Shown here piece by piece: positions 1 through 12,200 of a DNA stretch of 64,000 nt. Position 1 is the first letter of the stretch, and every line of letters starts with the position of its first letter. The stretch spans positions 72,829,839 to 72,893,838 of the forward strand of contig NC_092091.1 in the NCBI RefSeq assembly GCF_045679555.1. The letters are read 5' to 3'. The translations under genes were made by a program, and so were the position numbers. A model generated the notes under the pieces. It did not search any database. It was not told where the DNA came from and saw only the letters and a list, made by a program, of their open reading frames with translations. The stretch comes from Salvelinus alpinus. Taxonomy: Eukaryota; Chordata; Actinopteri; Salmoniformes; Salmonidae.

Positions 1-3000
1 GCTGCGCGAATGACTTGCCGCAGTGTGGGCAGCTGAACGGCCGCTGTCCCGTGTGGACCCGCTGGTGCACCTCCAGGGACGCCTGGCTGTGGAAGATGCG
101 GCCGCAGAAGTTACAGCCCATTGGCTCGTTCGCCGCCGTGGCTCCATGCGGCTGCCTCTGATTCGCTGGCGGTGCGGGAGGAGGAGGAGCTGTCATGTCA
201 AAGGGGGCGAAGACGCCCATATCGCTGCCCGGGAACTGTCTGGACTGGCTCTCTACATCAGCCTGGGTTTGGTAGGAACAAGACGGATGCCCGGCGGCCT
301 CTGCGTTTGCGGCTGCTGCCTGGGCCAAGGAAAGCCCCAGATGCCCCAGGACCCTCTCCTGCATCAGAGCCAGATCCAAACCGGGGCTATTCAGTATCTC
401 TGTGCTGAGATCTGGTCCTGTTGGCTGCTGGGGTCTCTGGTTCACACCCTCTGTCCCCATCTCTGACTTGAGGTTAGCGTCGGATCCACTGGTCCTAGTG
501 GGCTCAGTGGGGTCCTCTGTGGCTGCAGTGGGCGAGCTGTGAGTGTCAGCCACGTTATGTATCTCGCTGTCATCGTCATTGGGTTCTGGAACTACCATCA
601 ATGATGAAAAAGGAGTCATCAACACAATGATCAGACATTCCTAATCATATACAACAGGTTGCCTTTAAACACAGCACAAGTCCTAAGAGTTGATGTCTTC
701 AGCTAAGTCCTAAGAGTTGATGTCTTCAGCTAAGGGCTAAGAGTTGATGTCTTCAGCTAAGGCCAGTAGTATTTCAACAGTGAGTGGATTGTAAATAAAA
801 GTGTTCTATGTAATCAATATCTGCACTGAAACTTACCAGTCGGTCTACTCTCTGAGCTGATGTTTTGTTCTACCTTCAGGTCCACGCCACAGCTGTCCAC
901 TCTTTCCTGCTTGATTAGGGACAATGCAGTTCTGTCTTCCTGTAAATAAATAAAAAAATACAGATTACGTTTCAGCCTATTCCATGTCATTTACGTTCAT
1001 CTTGACAGCAAAAACACACCTGAGGCATGTGGTGGTATTGTGAATGGTCCTCGATTGTAGCCAGGGGGCCTCGGGCCTGGTCATTACTCACTGGCATGGC
1101 AATTGAAGACACTGAAACTACGAAGCATTGTCATTATTAGGATCATTGAAATCATTGTATGAAGATCTGGGCACATATCCACAAAGTGTCTCAGAGTACG
1201 AGTGCTGATCTAGCATCAGGTGGCCTGCCCATCAGGTGGTCTGCCCATCAGGTGGTCTGCCCATCAGGTGGCCTGCCAATCAGGTGGCCTGCCCATCAGG
1301 TGCCATGCCCATCAGGTGGCCTGCCCATCAGGTGCCATGCTCTTATTCATTATGATTCAGGTTAAAAGGCTAAATTGATCCTAAATCAGCACTCCTAATC
1401 TGATATGCTTAGTGAAACAGGTCCTGGCTGACAGGAAAACATGTATAACCAGGGTTGGGGAGTAACATGTAACTGATTACAAAGAAACAAACTAATCCGT
1501 TACCAGGAAAAATATTGTAATTAGATTACAGATACTTTTGAAAAACTAGGATTACTCCTAGGATTACTTTTCAATTCAGAAACGATGTTTGCGAGAATTT
1601 TTCTGTTTTCTCGATGATATTCAAATCCGCATTTAAAAAAGGCGCAAGTTAAGTTTGTTTAGCCTGAGCGAGTCTGACCACAAGTCAGAGACAACTATGA
1701 TGACACACAAAATGCATTTGATGGATCGCGGGAAAAGAGCAGGAATAGGCTTTTGTAGGCTACAGTCCAAGCTATGTCTTCCAATGGTGCGACTGCTGTC
1801 GGCATCCAAAGATTATCCAACTTGAATAAACACTTAGAGGTAAGGATGACAGCAGTGTTGTAGCCTACGAACGATACGGATATCACCTATTATTGATATT
1901 TACATAGCGCATTGATGTGAATCACACTGCTGTTCTCTCATTTATCCATTTGCACCTTTGCCGGATTGTGGTTGATGGTTGTTCACAAATGTATACAATG
2001 CATTCAAAAAGTATTCACACCCCTTGACCTTTTCCACATTTTGTTGTGCTACATCCTGAAGTTAAAAAGGATTCAATTGAGATTTTGGTCACTGGCCTAC
2101 ACATAATATCCCATAATGTCAAAGTGGAAATATGTTTTTAGAAATGTTTACAAATTAATAAAACATGAAAAGACATTGAATATATCCCTTTGAGCATGGT
2201 GAAGTTATTCATTAATTACAATTACATGGTGTATGAATAAACCCAGTCACTACAAAGATACAGGTGTTCTTCCTAACTCTGTTTGCTAAAAAGGAAGGAA
2301 CCCGCTCAGGGATTTCACCATGAGACTTTAAAAAACAGTTCAAGTTAATTGGCTGTGATAGGAGAAAACTGAGGATGGATCAACAACTACTAGCCTAATT
2401 GACAGTGAAAAGAAGGAAGCGTGTAAAGAATAAAAAATATTACAAAACATGCATCCTGGGCACTAAAGTAATACTGCAAAAAATGTGGCAAAGCAATTCA
2501 CCTTTTGGGGCAAATCCAAAACAATACATTACTGAGTACACCACTTCATATTTTCAAGCATAGTGATGACTGAATTATGTTATGGGTATGCTTGTAATCA
2601 TTAAGGATTGGGGAGTTTTTAAGGATAAAAAAGTATCTGAATGGAGCTAAGTATAGGCAAAATCCTAGCGGAAAACCTGGTTCAGTCTGCTTTCCACCAG
2701 ACACTGGGAGATGAATTCACCTTTCAAGCAGGACGTTAACCTAAAACATGGCCAAAACTACACTGGAGTTGCTTACCAAGACGACAGTGAATGTTGCTGA
2801 GTGGACGATTTGACAGAACTTGAAGAATTCTTTTAATAATAAGTGGCAAATGTTGCATAATCCAGGTGTGGAAAGCTCTTAGAGACTAACCCAGAAAGAC
2901 TCACAGCTGTAAACGCTGCCAAAGTTGCTTCTACAAAGTATTGACTCAGGGGTGTGAATAGTTATGTAAATTAAATATCTGTATTTAACTTTCAATAAAT

Positions 3001-4655
3001 GTGCAAACATTTCTAAAAACATGTTTTCACTTTGTCATTATGGGGTGATGTGTGTAGATGGGTGAGAAAAAAACATATTTCATCCATTCCGAATTCAGGC
3101 TGTAACACAACAAAGTCGAGGGGTACAAATACTTTCTGAACACTGTATGTACTTTATCCCAATAATGGTTCAATTGAACAGCCAGTGAAATATGCACTCT
3201 CGCAACAGCTGCATAATGTTGATCCCACCCTATGGAATAACAGTTTGAGGGAGTTCCTCCCTTCTACACTCCATGGTATTGTGCTCCATACTGTCAAACA
3301 CAAGTTTAATTTAAGAAGTCCACGAGTGGGGCTTTTATTGCTCAATCTAATTTGTGCTGATTCCAAAAATTGCCCTCACAAAAAAAGATTGCAGTCAGAG
3401 AGAAGTATAACTGCAGTATGTCGCAAATACTGCGTTCAAAATGACTATTTTTTTACTGCAGTAATTTTGCAGTATAACTGCAGTTACAGTGCTGTATACC
3501 TGCAGTTCAACTGCAATTACTGCGTCCAAAATACCACAGTCGACTGCACTTTTACTGCAGTTTCAAAACTGAAATCTTGTTTTGTATGGGTGTCCATAGA
3601 CCTAACAGACACATGCTCAAACTCGCGCACTTTTGATAGATGTAAACAGATGCAAATTATGGAAATATCAAAGCGTCAGCAACAAAAACATAAACATTAG
3701 GCCTATAGCAAATGCAGCATATGTCATTCATTTTTCTTAAGCAAATGGCACTTTTCGGTAGTGCTCAATGCATGCCATTCCATGAGAGCAGCATTTATTT
3801 TTCAACTTGAAGCAATGAGGCCAATCAGTCCTCCATGACAACATAAACACCAGAGTAGGTTAATAAATCCTTCGTTTTTGGGTTATGCTCCGTTAAAAGA
3901 ATTTGGCTAATATATATTTCAAGTCGTATTCTTGAAGATCATGGGGTATTCAATTAATTGGAATGACTGGAAATCGGACAGACTTTGTTTGTTAATGTAA
4001 AGATAACCCAATTGTATTATTATCTGTAGTAGAAAGTAATGGGTTCGAAGAAGCCTACATAACCAACCCATACAGTAAAATGCAACATCGATTTATGGCA
4101 AGCTATGTAAACGCTAACATTTATTTATCCCGCAATAGCTGTCGTTCAATTGGTAATATTCATTTTTACCTTCTAATGCCTCTTAAAGGGAAAGTAATCA
4201 GATTACGTTAGGGAGTTTGGGCAAGCCAAACATTACGTTGCTGATTACAATTTGACAGGTAACTAACGGATTGCATTTAGAAACCCAGCCCTGTTTATAT
4301 ATATATATATACACACACAATATATATATATAAATAATAAGCTGTCGGTACCTTCATGTGGTCTAAAATTAACTGCATGCATTTCATTCCGTAGGTCGCG
4401 TCTTCTGAGTCTTCGCTCATAGCTCCGCATCTTCACGTCCATTTCGCGTAATTTTCGTCGGAGCACATATTTCTCTTTCTCGGTTTGCTCTCTCTCCCTC
4501 TCAATTTGCACTCTTTCCTGCTCCATTTGGGAACGCAGAGAGGAATAACCATCATCAACAATTTTGCAGATCTCGACCACAGCCGAATTGGCTAGCACCT
4601 CCATTATCGAAGCTATTTGCAATTGATAACCAACACAGTCCGCCATTGTTGCCAT
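1..4655 (-). CDS. C2H2 zinc-finger gene, unit A (3' end outside window)
   Basis: A likely nuclear DNA-binding zinc-finger protein. Four exons on the minus strand are supported by splice sites and phase: 4655-4352 (starts MATMAD), 1111-1020, 939-837 and 591 to the window edge. The phases 1, 0, 1 join without a stop. Exon 1 encodes the N-terminal module shared across the cluster (QLQIASIMEVLANSAVVEIC), followed by a highly charged, probably coiled-coil stretch rich in E, R and K. Exon 3 is short and acidic with an LIKQERV core. The last exon has an acidic, Ala/Pro-rich linker, then finger CNFCGRIFHSQASLEVHQRVH and the first half of another before the window ends. Intron 1 holds a nested transposon pair and a minisatellite. 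An alternative acceptor 6 bases downstream in the last exon is also in frame. The family is certain; the number of fingers is unknown. Confidence 0.8.
681..761. repeat. 27-bp tandem repeat, three copies
   Basis: Three near-identical head-to-tail copies of a 27-base unit containing AGAGTTGATGTCTTCAGC. It lies in the last intron of unit A. No function is suggested. Confidence 0.9.
1213..1340. repeat. 16-bp minisatellite, about eight copies
   Basis: About eight head-to-tail copies of CCATCAGGTGGCCTGC, with a few substitutions such as GGTCTGC and GCCATGC. It lies in intron 1 of unit A. Confidence 0.9.
1450..4293. mobile_element. hAT-like non-autonomous element carrying a Tc1 insertion
   Basis: The left end begins CAGGGTTGGGGAGTAAC. 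The right end, read on the other strand, begins CAGGGCTGGGTTTCTAA, and both sides carry related 'taatcNgattac' subterminal blocks. CAGGG ends are typical of hAT elements. No transposase was found, and the flanking 8-mers match only partly, so target-site duplication is uncertain. A separate Tc1-like element sits inside at 1996-3145. Around 3405-3560 there is a cluster of CTGCAG-containing motifs with no clear assignment. Confidence 0.5.
1996..3145 (+). mobile_element. Tc1-like transposon, degenerate, about 1.15 kb
   Basis: Inverted ends CAATGCATTCAAAAAGTATT and, on the other strand, CAGTGTTCAGAAAGTATTTG, flanked by TA on both sides. The 'cacaccccttgacctttt' end is a familiar salmonid Tc1 type. 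The interior has lost any long transposase frame, so it is an old, inactive copy. It lies inside the larger repeat at 1450-4293. Confidence 0.8.
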
Positions 4656-5334
4656 TTCTGCTCTTCATGCACCGTTTAATCTACAACCGAAATACTTAAG
4701 CCAAATTGCCTATCGTTGCTTAAAAATGTCGGATGATTATACTAGTTTGAATACTTATGTAAAGCCCTAGCTTGTTATTGTTGAATAACGATACTGCTTC
4801 GGGTCTAGAAGGATGCTATCGTGTCGCCTGTTGATGACGTCCCGCTCTTCTTGTTTGACTGTGGAATAGCACATTACCGCCACCTTCCGAGTTTGAAAGT
4901 GGAGACAGGACTAAAACAACTATTCTAAACAAAACATTACACTGCACGAGAGCTTACACACAAAACCAATATTTTTCATAGAATTTTTCATTGTTAAACA
5001 TAATAGCCTTACCCAAAATTTTTGAATAAATCTTGACAACCCACGTTTGCAGAGCAGCCTTTGATGAAGTAGTAGGTTTAATAGCAATAGGCTCATCATT
5101 TAGTGACTTGGAGCAGTTTTTCATTCAATGCACTGAACAAACATGATAACTCCACATTCATTTTCAGGGTAATGTTTTAATATGTTCACATCACACCAAG
5201 AGACAGTTTACGTCAGGATATTATCACAAAACAACAATGTTTACCGTGCACGATGTACAAAACTCATCATTATATCCATAATATTTTACCAACACAATAT
5301 AAACAGAATGCAGTGTCCATTAATTATTCAAGAC
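4656..5334. other. Spacer between units A and B
   Basis: Holds the 5' flank of unit A and the 3' flank of unit B. I see no further exon, repeat or RNA gene. The shared GTGTTTACGGTA-like promoter motif found at several other units is not evident here. Confidence 0.5.
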
Positions 5335-8300
5335 TTAATCCTGCTTTCTACTGTGGACACTCTGGTGCCTCATTAGGTTCCCGAGCACAGAGAAACTCTT
5401 CCCGCACTGAGTGCAGCTGAACGGTCTCTCTCCGGTGTGGACGCTCTGGTGCACTTTGAGGCTACAGGATTGTGAAAACTTCTTGCCGCATACGCTGCAG
5501 CCAAACCGCTTTTCTCCTGTGTGAACACTCATGTGTCTCTTGATGTGGCTGGACTGGGAGAAGCGCTTCCCGCATTGGGAGCAGCTAAATGGTTTCTCCC
5601 TGGTGTGTATTCTCTGGTGGGTCTTGAGCTGGTGCAGGTGGAGGAACTGCTTGTCACACTGGGCGCAGCTGAAGAGTTTCTCCCCCATGTGAATTCTTTG
5701 GTGCAGTGCGAGGTCTAGCGAGTTGGAGAACAGCCGTCCACATTCCTGGCAGTTGACCAGTCTGTTTGAGAAGAGGAGGCCCCCTTGTGTCGAGTTTGAA
5801 GGGCTGACGAAACCATCGTCGCCGGGATACGGACAAGAGGTCAGCTCCTCGCCTCCAGCGCCGTCACCTTGGTGGTGAGTCTGTATCCCGGCCATTTCTG
5901 ACGGAGAGAAAAAATAGTCTAAGGAGGTATCGAATCCTTTTACATCCGGTTCACTGGACTTGCGCCCTTCCGATGACTCGCTCTCCCTTAAGTTAACGTT
6001 GCTCTGAGGACAGACGTTTGTGCCGTTCCCCAGCTGAACACCCTCCCTGTTTTTCCCAGGGATGTCAACTCCACACTGAGCAGCCAGGCCCATTCCAATA
6101 TCCCTCCCTTTGGTCCAAGAGGGCATTCCTGCCTCCATTTTAAGAGTGTCAACTCCTCCGGCCTCCTGCTTCCAGCCCAGTGAGGCAGAGGAAGCCATAC
6201 TGTCACACAAGGTTGTGACTCCACTCTGAGTCAAGGGCGGCTGGGCATCAAGTGACTTAGTAGAGTCAGTTTCCACCAAATAAGAACAAGACGGATCAAG
6301 CATGTCTCTGCCATCCTCTATGCGAGAGAGGCCAGCTGCTGTATGACTCTCTCTCTGATATGTCACACAGTCCGAGCTGTGTGTGTGCTGGCTTGCCGTG
6401 CTGTGTCCGTTCGCGGTCTGTTGGAGCCTCTGGTTGTCGCAGTTTCGCTTCTCCTCAGCTACCTCCACAGGTGAAGTTTCTGCATTCAGGATTTGATCAT
6501 TCACAGCAACAAGAGACTGAGACACACTAACTGAGGACAAGAATGAGAGAGAGAAAATAAAAACATGAATTTCATGATGCGATTGTGAACTTTTTGTAAC
6601 TAGACCATTATGGCCCCATCCTATTGGTAAGTGTGGTACCTACTCAGTCTCCTGGGTTGCTGGTTGTGCTTTGAGCCACAGTCTCTCAGCTCCTCTTCCA
6701 ATTTCTCCTCTTTTACAACCACTACCTCAGGATGCTCAGTTGTGTCAATTTTCTGCAAAACAAGAGGAGGAATTGGACTGAACTCTAACTGTCCTGCTGT
6801 ATCCTCAAGTTCACTCCAGGAATAACCACACAGTCTATAAGTACAGTTGGAGTGTGCTCTTAAATAATTCCCCATTTATTCTAAAATAAACTGAAATTAT
6901 ACTTTTTTTTGTCTAACTTTTGGTCACCACACCTTATTGGATTTTCAACATTGCAGAATCAATGTCATTTTTGTAAACTTAAGTTTCATTGGCCACTCCA
7001 GAACAGTCCAGTGCTTCTTCTTGAAGCATTCCAGGGTGCTTTTTTATGTGTGTTTGGGGTCGTTGTCCTACTGGAAGACCAATGACCTTCAACAGAGACA
7101 CTGGGTTGAACCAAAACACCTTGATAATGTCTTGCAAACATTCAAGGCCCCCAGAAGCAGCAAATTAACCCCACAGTATTGTCAAACCTCCCCCATAATT
7201 GATTGTGGGGAGGGTGATATTTTCTTTGAATGCTTTGTTTGGTCGTTGGTAAACATAGGAAGATCACACTGCTGAAGGAGACACAAAATGCCTGATTTAA
7301 CTTACCAAAAATCCACCCAAATGTTCTGTGGACCAATAAAAAAAATGGAACTCTTTGGCAATACAGATCAGCGCTGTGTTTACTGACGACCAAATGAAGC
7401 ATTCAATGAAAAGAACACCCTCCCTACCTCTGGTAGTGTGCAAGCCATCATGACATCAGCAGATTCAGCTGTTTTGTAGTCCAATGTTAAACCCAGTGTC
7501 CAAAAACTGTGTCTCTGTTGGATTGTTATGGGTCTTCCAGCAGGACAACAACCCCAAACACACACACACACACACAAAAGCAACCAGGAATGGTTAAGAG
7601 AGGCTGGAATGTTCTGGAGTGGCCAGCAGAGTCCAGATCTGAATCACCTCAAAAACCTATGGCGAGATCTAAAAACAGCAGTTGATGGAGGGCATCCCTC
7701 CAATATTAAACAATTATAGCCGTTTACGGCTGAAAGGTGAGCCAAATTGTCAGTAGAAAGGTGCAGCAAGCTCATTGATGGCTACAAGAAGCGCTTGTCT
7801 ACAGTTATCTTGGCCAAAGGCTGTGCAACCAAGTACTAGCTCCGGGATGCCAATAATTTTCTCCATGCCATCGTCTTGATTTTTTAAATTAAAATGTTCA
7901 ACTTAAATGTACAAAAATAAGCAGTGTTGAAAATCTGGTGATCAAAGTACTTATTTAAGAAATGGGGAACAATTTAAGAAAAGTGCAAGAGTGCCGATAA
8001 ATTTGTCTGCAACTATATCAGATATGTAACTAAGAATCCATTAACCTCTTCACTGACAGTCCTAGTGCTCCTGTCCCCCAACACCACGGATCCTCCATTT
8101 CTCCTTACACTGGGGGACTGCTTCTTCTTTTCGACTTGATCTATATCAGAGTGGAAAAACAATAGATTCATGACATGCACGGCATTGAGAACATGCAGTC
8201 CATAAATAATATTTCCTGCACCAAAACTCACAATGTCTATCATTGCATTGGTAAACTATAGAAACTCACCTGTTCCTTGCGCACCAAAACAGATCGACAA

Positions 8301-8522
8301 TGGGGGTACGATGCTTCTTTTGACAGATCGTTCCCTAGAACGAACCTCCACCAGGTGTAGTTTGTTCTTCAAAGCCTGGTTTTCGCCCTGAGTTCTCGAT
8401 ATTTCAAGGCGCAACACGGCATAGCCATCGTCTACAAGTTGGCAGATTTCTGCCACTGCCGCGTTAGCCAATACCTCCATGATGGAGGCGAGCTGAGAGT
8501 GAAAAGGTACAGAATTCGACAT
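5335..8522 (-). CDS. C2H2 zinc-finger gene, unit B (complete, five fingers)
   Basis: Complete four-exon gene: 8522-8270, 8140-8046, 6752-6644 and 6530-5335, joining in frame to 550 codons plus stop (phases 1, 0, 1). Exon 1 starts MSNSVPFHSQLASIMEVLAN, the N-terminal module seen in teleost zinc-finger genes. Exon 2 is a basic linker (DQVEKKKQSPS). Exon 3 is the acidic VVVVKEEKLEEEL segment. The last exon has about 240 residues of Ser/Thr-rich acidic linker, then five fingers, from NCQECGRLFSNSLDLALHQRIH to FSCTQCGKSFSVLGNLMRHQ, joined by canonical HTGEKPF-type linkers, and ends shortly after at RKQD. The TTG codon just upstream of the last exon lies in the intron and is not a start. A Tc1-like element occupies most of the intron between exons 2 and 3. 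The likely role is sequence-specific transcriptional regulation; the target is unknown. Confidence 0.85.
6844..8015 (+). mobile_element. Tc1-like transposon remnant
   Basis: Related inverted ends near 6844 and 8015 (CAGTTGG and, on the other strand, TAGTTGC), with a shared inner block resembling 'aattccccattt'. The interior has a recognisable transposase C-terminal part (SGQQSPDLNHLKNLWRDLK, the SPDLNPIENLW motif of Tc1 enzymes) and a short CA run, with disrupted frames. It lies in an intron of unit B. End positions are approximate. Confidence 0.65.
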
Positions 8523-8710
8523 TATCGCTTAACGTTATTTCACTCAAAGCTTACACATTAAGTGTATTTGATGAATGGTTTGTAGAGTAAAATTACCATG
8601 TCATGAAAAAGCACTACCTATATTTCTGTGAAAATCTTCGGCGATATTGTTTATCTTGTGTTCAGCTCGCTAGCCGTATAACATGTCATTGTTTACTTCC
8701 GGGTGGCAGA

Positions 8711-8750
8711 GGTCATGACGTTAGTCTACCGTAAATACCAGTTTATCGAC
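8711..8750 (-). promoter_or_regulatory. Shared upstream element of unit B
   Basis: Contains TACCGTAAATACCAGTTTAT, about 200 bases before the start codon. The same core recurs upstream of several other units. On the coding strand it contains TATTTACGGTA, which resembles a forkhead-type site. The function is inferred only from conservation. Confidence 0.4.
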
Positions 8751-9245
8751 CCAAATGATTTAGGGTGCTGTTCTACTCTGATTCCGCCTCCCTCTATAGG
8801 AGAGCTCACCATGTCACAAAAGTAAACACATTCAGTTCCAGGTGGAGAAAGTTGCTCTGCTTTTACAAATCAGTAATCGCTCACTCTTTCCATACTTTGC
8901 CCTGTTTATAAAATGGAAACGTAAGTTTGGATATGTTTTTATTCAAATACGACAAGCTATTTAACAACCACGTAGCCTAAATCATGCTTTTCAAACAAAA
9001 GTAAAAATCTAATTTTGCCAAAGACAAAAATACAGACAAAAAAATGAGACATTAAAACCAAATATTCTTACACTTAAAAATGTTAATTCAGTTGCAGCCA
9101 TTTTAATTGGGTCATGTTCAGTGAAGAGCATAAATAGTAGCTGACATTCTCAGACAGAGCACACGTTAGACATCATCACCACGATCATTGTTCAACTCAG
9201 GTTGTGGGACCTGAACATACCAACCAAGGGCACCGATATCAGCCT
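8751..9245. other. Spacer between units B and C
   Basis: AT-rich spacer and the 3' flank of unit C. No exon, repeat family or RNA gene recognised. Confidence 0.4.
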
Positions 9246-12200
9246 TCAGGTCGCTGTCAATAAAAGATCATGATCAGAACATGGCTGCTCCACCTTTAGA
9301 GGGTGTTTTTCAAGCTGGTGTTTTTTAAGGTGGTACTGACTTTTAAAGTCCTGGTTGCACTCTGAGCAGCTGAATGGCAGGTCTCCCTTGTGTCTGAGCT
9401 GATGTTTGGTGAAAGGTGATTTGAGCCTAAATACCTTGCCACAGACGTCGCAGGTATAGTGTTTCCTTCTTTGTATTTTTCTATGTATAAACATGTGAGA
9501 GCGCATGCTATTTTGAGTCGCCCAAGTTGTTCCACATATTTCACAAGTGTATTGTACCGGTTCACTCCTTATGGGTGCCTCAGAACTCTCAGCTGACTCA
9601 AACTGTCTCTGTTGGTCCTCAAAGTGCTTGGACTCAGGTTCTGGTTCGACAGTCTGCTCCACCATTAGAGGGTGTTTTTCCAGCTGGTGTTTTTTGAGAT
9701 GGTACTGCCTTTCAAAGTCCTTGTTGCACTCGGAGCAGCTGTAGGGCCGGTCTCCCTTGCAAACAATGCACTCGTGGGTGTCGCGATCCTGGCGCTCCTT
9801 GAATGTCTTGCCACAGTCCGCGCACCAGTAGTCTTCTCCAACGTGTATGCGCTCATGGTAGTCACGTATTTTAGAATATAAAAACATCTTTCCGCACACA
9901 AAGCAACTGTAGGGTTTCACACTGTGTTTGAGTAGCTTGTGCTTATTCAAGCCATTCTGATGCTTGAATTTCTCATCACAAATATCACAACTAGAAGGCC
10001 CTTCGTGTGTTATCAAGTGACTTGTCATTCTGCCTTTCTTGGTCCCAGTCTTTCCACATATTTTACAGGTGTATCTTATGTTATATTTCTTCTTCTTTGT
10101 GGGAGCTGCAGCATGCTCAATTGACACCAGCAACAGACTCTGTTCTTTCTTAAAGTCGTCAAGTCCAAGTTCTTTGGATCCCCTAGAGGCTTGACTTCTC
10201 TCTTCCTCATCACTTTCTCCTGTGATATTCTGATTGGTCTTGTGAGTCTCTGGCATCCACACACTGTAACCTGGAAAAGCATTCACCAACAATACATTTT
10301 AGAGGTTTGTTTCACAGTGACTCGTCATATTGTCCATTAGAAGCTAAGAGCATACAGTGCCTTCAGGAAGTATTCATACCCCTTGACTTATTCCACATTT
10401 TGTTGCTGAATTCAAAATGGATGAAATATTTGTTCTCACCCATCTACACAATACGCCATAATGACAAAGTGAAAATGTTTTTATACATTTTTGCACATTT
10501 ATTGAAAATGAAATAACTTTCACACCCTTTGCTATGAAACTCAATTGAGCTCAGGTGCATACTGTTTCCATTGATCATCCTTGATGTTTCTACAACTTGA
10601 TTGGAGTCCACCTGTGGTAAATTCAATTGCTTGGACATGATTTGGAAAGGCATACACCTGTCTATATAAAGGTCCCATAGTTGACAGTGCATGTAAGAGC
10701 AAAAACCAAGCCATGAGGTCGAAGGAATTGTCCGTAGAGCTCAGAGACAGGGTTGTGTCTAAGCACAGATCTGGGGAAGGGTACCAAAACATTTCTGCAG
10801 CATTGAAGGTTCCCAAGAACACATGGCTTCCATCATTCTTAAATGTATGATGTTTGGAACCACCAAGAGTCTTCCTAGAGCTGAGCAATCGGGGGAGAAG
10901 GGCCTTGGTCAGGGAGGTGACCAAGAACCCGATGATCACTCAGACAGAGCTCTAAAGTTCCTTTGTGGAGATGGGAGAACCTTCCAGAAGGACAACCATC
11001 TCTGCAGCACTCCACCAATCAGGCCTTTATTGTACAGTGGACAGACGGAAGCCACTCCTCATTAAAAAGGCACATGACAGCCCACTTGGAGTTTGCCAAA
11101 AGCCAGAAACAAGATTCTCTGGTCTGATGAAACTAAGATTGAACTCTTTGGCGTCACGTCTGGAGGGAACCTGGCACCATCCCTACGGTGAAGCATGGTG
11201 GTGGCAGCATCATGCTGTGGGGATGTTTTTCAGCAACAGGGACTGGGAGACTAGTCAGGATTGAGGGAAAGTTGAACGGAGCAAAGTACAGAGAAATTCA
11301 TGATGAAAACCTGCTCTTGAGACCTCAGCGAAAGATCACCTTCCGGTAGGACAACGACCTAAAGCACACAGCCAAGACAACGTGGAGTGGCTTCGGGACA
11401 AGTCTCTGAATGTCCTTGAGTGGCCCAGCCAGAACCCAATCGAAAATCTCCTGAAAATAGCTGTGCAGCAATGCTCCACATCCAACCTGACAGAGCTTGA
11501 GGATCTGCAGAGGAGAATGAGAGAAACTCCAAATACAGGTTTGCCAAGCTTGTAGCGTCATACCCAATAAGACTTGAGTCTGTAATCTTTGCCAAAGGTG
11601 CGTCAACAAAGTACTGAGTATAGGGTCTGAATACTTATGTAAATGTGATCTGTTTTTTGTTTAATACATTTGCTACAAAAAAATAAAACCCGTTTTTGCA
11701 TTCCCATTATGGGGTGTTGTGTGTAGATTGACGAGGGGGGAAAAACAACTTAATCCATTTTAGAATAAGGCTGTAACGTAACAAAATGTGGAAAAATTCG
11801 AGGGGCCTGAATACTTCTGAATACACTGTGTATTTGGTTGTGGGTTGGGGAACTTCGTCAGTAAGGCCACTGCCCTTTAAATACTGTACGCCACACTCAT
11901 TGCTTCAAGCTCACCACACCCACCGAAACATCTGTTCAAAATAAAATATCTGTTCAATAATATTTTTTTTGGGGGGGGGGGGGCACTGAACGCACCTCCG
12001 TCTATATAAAGTTACCACAATGGATAGTGTATGTGTCAGAGCAGAAACTATTCCATTATGTCCAAGGTACTGTATGTAGATAGAATTCTCTGGGTAAGGT
12101 TATAAAACAATTTCCAGTGTTGGAAACAGTCAAGAGCACAGTGGTCTCCATCATTGGGCAATGGAAAAAAATACGTTACTACCCAGACTCTGCCAAGATC

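Noticed and set aside
3185-3700. 171-codon plus-strand frame
   Set aside because: It lies across dispersed-repeat sequence with repeated CTGCAG words and shows no recognisable domain.
5521-5718. Plus-strand reading frames over zinc-finger exons here and at similar places (9672-9881, 31149-31592, 35530-36247, 56226-56768)
   Set aside because: They are antisense shadows of repetitive finger-coding sequence, with no motif or splice support.
6531-6540. Start codon for the unit B finger exon at 6540
   Set aside because: It is a TTG inside the intron; a strong acceptor at 6531/6532 and the correct phase show the exon begins at 6530.
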